The notes below the pieces were generated by a model that ran no database searches, was not told the origin of the DNA, and was given only the letters and a program-made list of their open reading frames with translations. From CAYZEZ01 sp964477295 (GTDB lineage: Bacteria; Bacteroidota; Bacteroidia; Bacteroidales; SM23-62), in the NCBI GenBank assembly GCA_964477295.1, contig CAYZEZ010000227.1, positions 1-7,831 of the forward strand: DNA of 7,831 nucleotides. The letters are read 5' to 3'. Below, piece after piece: positions 6,058 to 7,831 of this stretch. Numbering within the stretch: the stretch's first letter is position 1; every line of letters begins with the position of its first letter. The position numbers and the translations under genes were made by a program.

Positions 6058-7698
6058 TTAGAGTACTAATTCCCAATTTCTTCCATAGTAAGCCTTATCA
6101 AGCTTGTTTATAAATAATTTATCATATCTCATTTCACCCAGGTGCCTCAGGTCAGAATAGATATAAAAATTAAGCCAGTATCCAAAGTGGTATTTATCAC
6201 GGCTGCACCTGGGATGCATCAGGTTTGTATACCACCCGGTATTAAGACCGTAGTTCCCGGCCACCTTAACTGCCATTTGGGCATTTTCCCATAGGTTGTC
6301 AGCCATATCTTCATACAGTTCCCGGAAATCCTGATAATCCATATCAGCCGTATTAATTAAAGCGGTGACATCTGGCACGCCTGTTTTTTCAAGGGATACA
6401 ATGCGTTCAAAATTGGCATCCCCGTCAAGATCATAATGAATATGATCGATGAATCCATTATTATTTTCGTCAGTATATTTTATGGAAGGAAAAATATCAG
6501 GTTCGATCGTCACATGATCTTCGGGCTGGATATTCGGACCTCTCCATCCTTGCCATCCCTGGAAGAAGGTGGCATTCTGGTCTATCCGCCAGCAACCCCA
6601 TTCGGCACCGTACAGATGGATCCTGCCATCAAAGGGGCCTATGTATAGTTGTCCCCCACCAGAAAAATCCTGGTCCCACTCACCCCTGTCACCCGACACA
6701 TCCGCCTGTGCATTATTGTCCAAACCACCATTATTAGTACCTGACTTGAAGGGATCAAGCGGGCTGTAGAATTCCACTCTTTCCCATCTCTGGCAATCAT
6801 CGTCTTCATCGTAGGTCAGCCAGCAATTCTCCCACTGGCCTTTTTCAAATACCAGGTCATAGGCAACATCGTGACCGGCATAGATGAGCTCTGTAATGTT
6901 CCTCCAGCGTGAATCAAAAAAATATTTTTCGCTGCCCGGAAGGCCCATCATACTATTGTAGATATGCACCTGATCATTATAATCAAATCCCTTACCGATA
7001 AACCTTAGACTGAGATCGTAATCAAATTCATTCGAAGGACCATTATCGTTATCCAGGTCAAAGGTCAAATAAGCACCATTAATCATACCATCGAAATAAA
7101 AACTTCGCATGTCCTCTGCTACAGGGCCTCTCGCTGACAATGGTTCGGCGCGGTTAGTGATTTCAGGTGTATCTGTTAACCGAATTGCCATCTCAGTCAA
7201 GCCATCTTCATCCTGGTCATAAAACAGAAAAGGATTTTCCCAGCTGTATCCAGGATCTTTGATATTAAATGTTGAAGTATGTGATTTTAGCATGATGCCC
7301 TGTCCGATATAATCCTCGAAAAAATTGCATCTGCCGGAATGTTCCCACCCCTCAAGTTTAAAGGTGTTCCAGTCAATATAATTGAAGATCTGATCGTGGT
7401 CCGAGTCAATGATCCAGATATAGTGTGCTTTGAACCTTCCCCTGTCATCCAGGCCTGAATTATCTGCTACTACCTGCATATCGGGCTTCCCATCACCGTC
7501 TTCATCGTTCCAGTCGATGATCAGGTCATGGCCACTGCCATATTCTCCATCAAGATTCCTGTCGATCATCAGGCAGTCACTGTCCATATCACCCTCCAGG
7601 TCACCTTCCTGCATATCATCATCATCATCGATCCACTGGACAGGTATATTATTATAGGTAGAAGACCGGAGAACATCAGGATCACCATCCTGATCCAA
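6058..7698 (-). CDS. Asp-rich, calcium-loop-like secreted protein of unknown function, 5' end disrupted
   Basis: I do not recognise a named family for this 546-codon frame. It carries several D-x-D-x-[DN]-G loops like those in EF-hand, dockerin or thrombospondin-3 repeats: DQDGDPD (2-8), NDEDGDGKPD (64-73), DQDEDG (161-166), DENNNGFID (410-418) and DLDGD (423-427), plus DDDDD at 24-28. Between them lie aromatic-rich stretches (QGWQGWRGPNI near 380-390; HFGYWLNFYIYSDLRHLGEMRYDKLF near 504-529 in outline) and a helical part (448-472). Such loops usually bind Ca2+ outside the cell. The only starts in this frame are non-ATG (TTG at 7696-7698), with no signal peptide; the frame upstream is closed by TGA at 7756-7758. 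A signal-peptide-like sequence occurs in another frame just upstream, so the true gene probably starts beyond the window and is frameshifted. It is the first gene of an operon with the GH88 hydrolase (9-nt gap), which suggests a role in recognising or processing the same polysaccharide. Confidence 0.75.
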   Translation of the reverse strand: MDQDGDPDVLRSSTYNNIPVQWIDDDDDMQEGDLEGDMDSDCLMIDRNLDGEYGSGHDLIIDWNDEDGDGKPDMQVVADNSGLDDRGRFKAHYIWIIDSDHDQIFNYIDWNTFKLEGWEHSGRCNFFEDYIGQGIMLKSHTSTFNIKDPGYSWENPFLFYDQDEDGLTEMAIRLTDTPEITNRAEPLSARGPVAEDMRSFYFDGMINGAYLTFDLDNDNGPSNEFDYDLSLRFIGKGFDYNDQVHIYNSMMGLPGSEKYFFDSRWRNITELIYAGHDVAYDLVFEKGQWENCWLTYDEDDDCQRWERVEFYSPLDPFKSGTNNGGLDNNAQADVSGDRGEWDQDFSGGGQLYIGPFDGRIHLYGAEWGCWRIDQNATFFQGWQGWRGPNIQPEDHVTIEPDIFPSIKYTDENNNGFIDHIHYDLDGDANFERIVSLEKTGVPDVTALINTADMDYQDFRELYEDMADNLWENAQMAVKVAGNYGLNTGWYTNLMHPRCSRDKYHFGYWLNFYIYSDLRHLGEMRYDKLFINKLDKAYYGRNWELVL

Positions 7699-7708
7699 GT
7701 CAATGTAC

Positions 7709-7831
7709 TCAATAATAATAAAACATTGGTTTATGATAATCCCAGTTTGACTGTTTCAACTGTGAGAACGAAACCAGTTATAGCTGGCCCGCAAACACGA
7801 GAAACCATATTGTCGAAAATTTGGATGCAGG
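7709..7831 (-). pseudogene. Out-of-frame 5' end of the Asp-rich gene with in-frame stop
   Basis: In the frame that starts at position 7831, the minus strand reads STIWFLVFAGQL, then TAA (7778-7780), then LVSFSQLKQSNWDYHKP and MFYYY before TGA at 7709-7711. Hydrophobic residues followed by SFSQ look like the end of a Bacteroidota signal peptide. Skipping one base at 7711-7723 joins MFYYY directly to EYIDLDQDGDPDVL of the main frame. The simplest reading is that this is the true N-terminal region, interrupted by one nonsense codon and one single-base insertion in the TTTTATTATTATT tract (7711-7723). It could be real gene decay or assembly error. The start codon lies beyond the window. Confidence 0.5.

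Noticed and set aside
7616..7631. ATC trinucleotide repeat as a microsatellite
   Set aside because: It encodes the run of five Asp in an Asp-rich protein, and a change in copy number would keep the frame; ordinary coding sequence explains it.
7709..7714. Programmed +1 frameshift at TAT-TGA, as in the release-factor 2 gene
   Set aside because: A stop codon does sit at the slip point, but there is no CTT-TGA-C core or upstream Shine-Dalgarno element, and the second stop (TAA at 7778-7780) would still block translation. Decay or sequence error is simpler.

Overview
The window looks like Bacteroidota DNA, probably a marine or sediment Bacteroidia-type lineage. The evidence is a type IX secretion (T9SS) C-terminal sorting domain, a two-component-regulator-propeller/Y_Y_Y sensor of the kind these bacteria use for glycan sensing, signal peptides ending in -GQ/-SQ, AT-rich spacers without strong Shine-Dalgarno sequences, and one sequence close to the Bacteroidota promoter type. 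All four genes read on the minus strand. No RNA gene, CRISPR array or intact mobile element was seen.

In the order of transcription, from high to low coordinates: (i) 7831-6058 is a large Asp-rich secreted-type protein of unknown function, whose 5' end appears broken by an in-frame stop and a +1 frameshift. (ii) 9 nt later, 6048-4261 is a secreted GH88-type unsaturated glucuronyl hydrolase carrying a PKD-like domain and a T9SS tail. (iii) After a 241-nt spacer, 4019-777 is a 1080-residue membrane sensor with 14 propeller repeats, a Y_Y_Y domain, one transmembrane helix and a coiled coil. Its cytoplasmic output is neither a histidine kinase nor AraC; it is the zinc-ribbon plus helical N-terminal part of an IS1595-family transposase, with no catalytic DDE domain. 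(iv) After a 309-nt AT-rich spacer that holds a spaced direct repeat and a plausible promoter, 467-1 is the start of a secreted protein with a DNRLRE/CBM96-like region; it runs off the window.

The most interesting element is the sensor. It appears to be a membrane-tethered one-step regulator in which a domesticated transposase DNA-binding module replaces the whole phosphorelay of a hybrid two-component system. Its neighbours (GH88 hydrolase, putative carbohydrate-binding protein, Asp-rich secreted protein) suggest control of a small polysaccharide-degradation locus that acts on uronic-acid oligosaccharides. No SusC/SusD pair is visible. The direct repeat TTTGGCGGWTAAATAAAA upstream of the DNRLRE gene, two copies 85 bp apart, is a candidate binding site. 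These regulatory links are inference.
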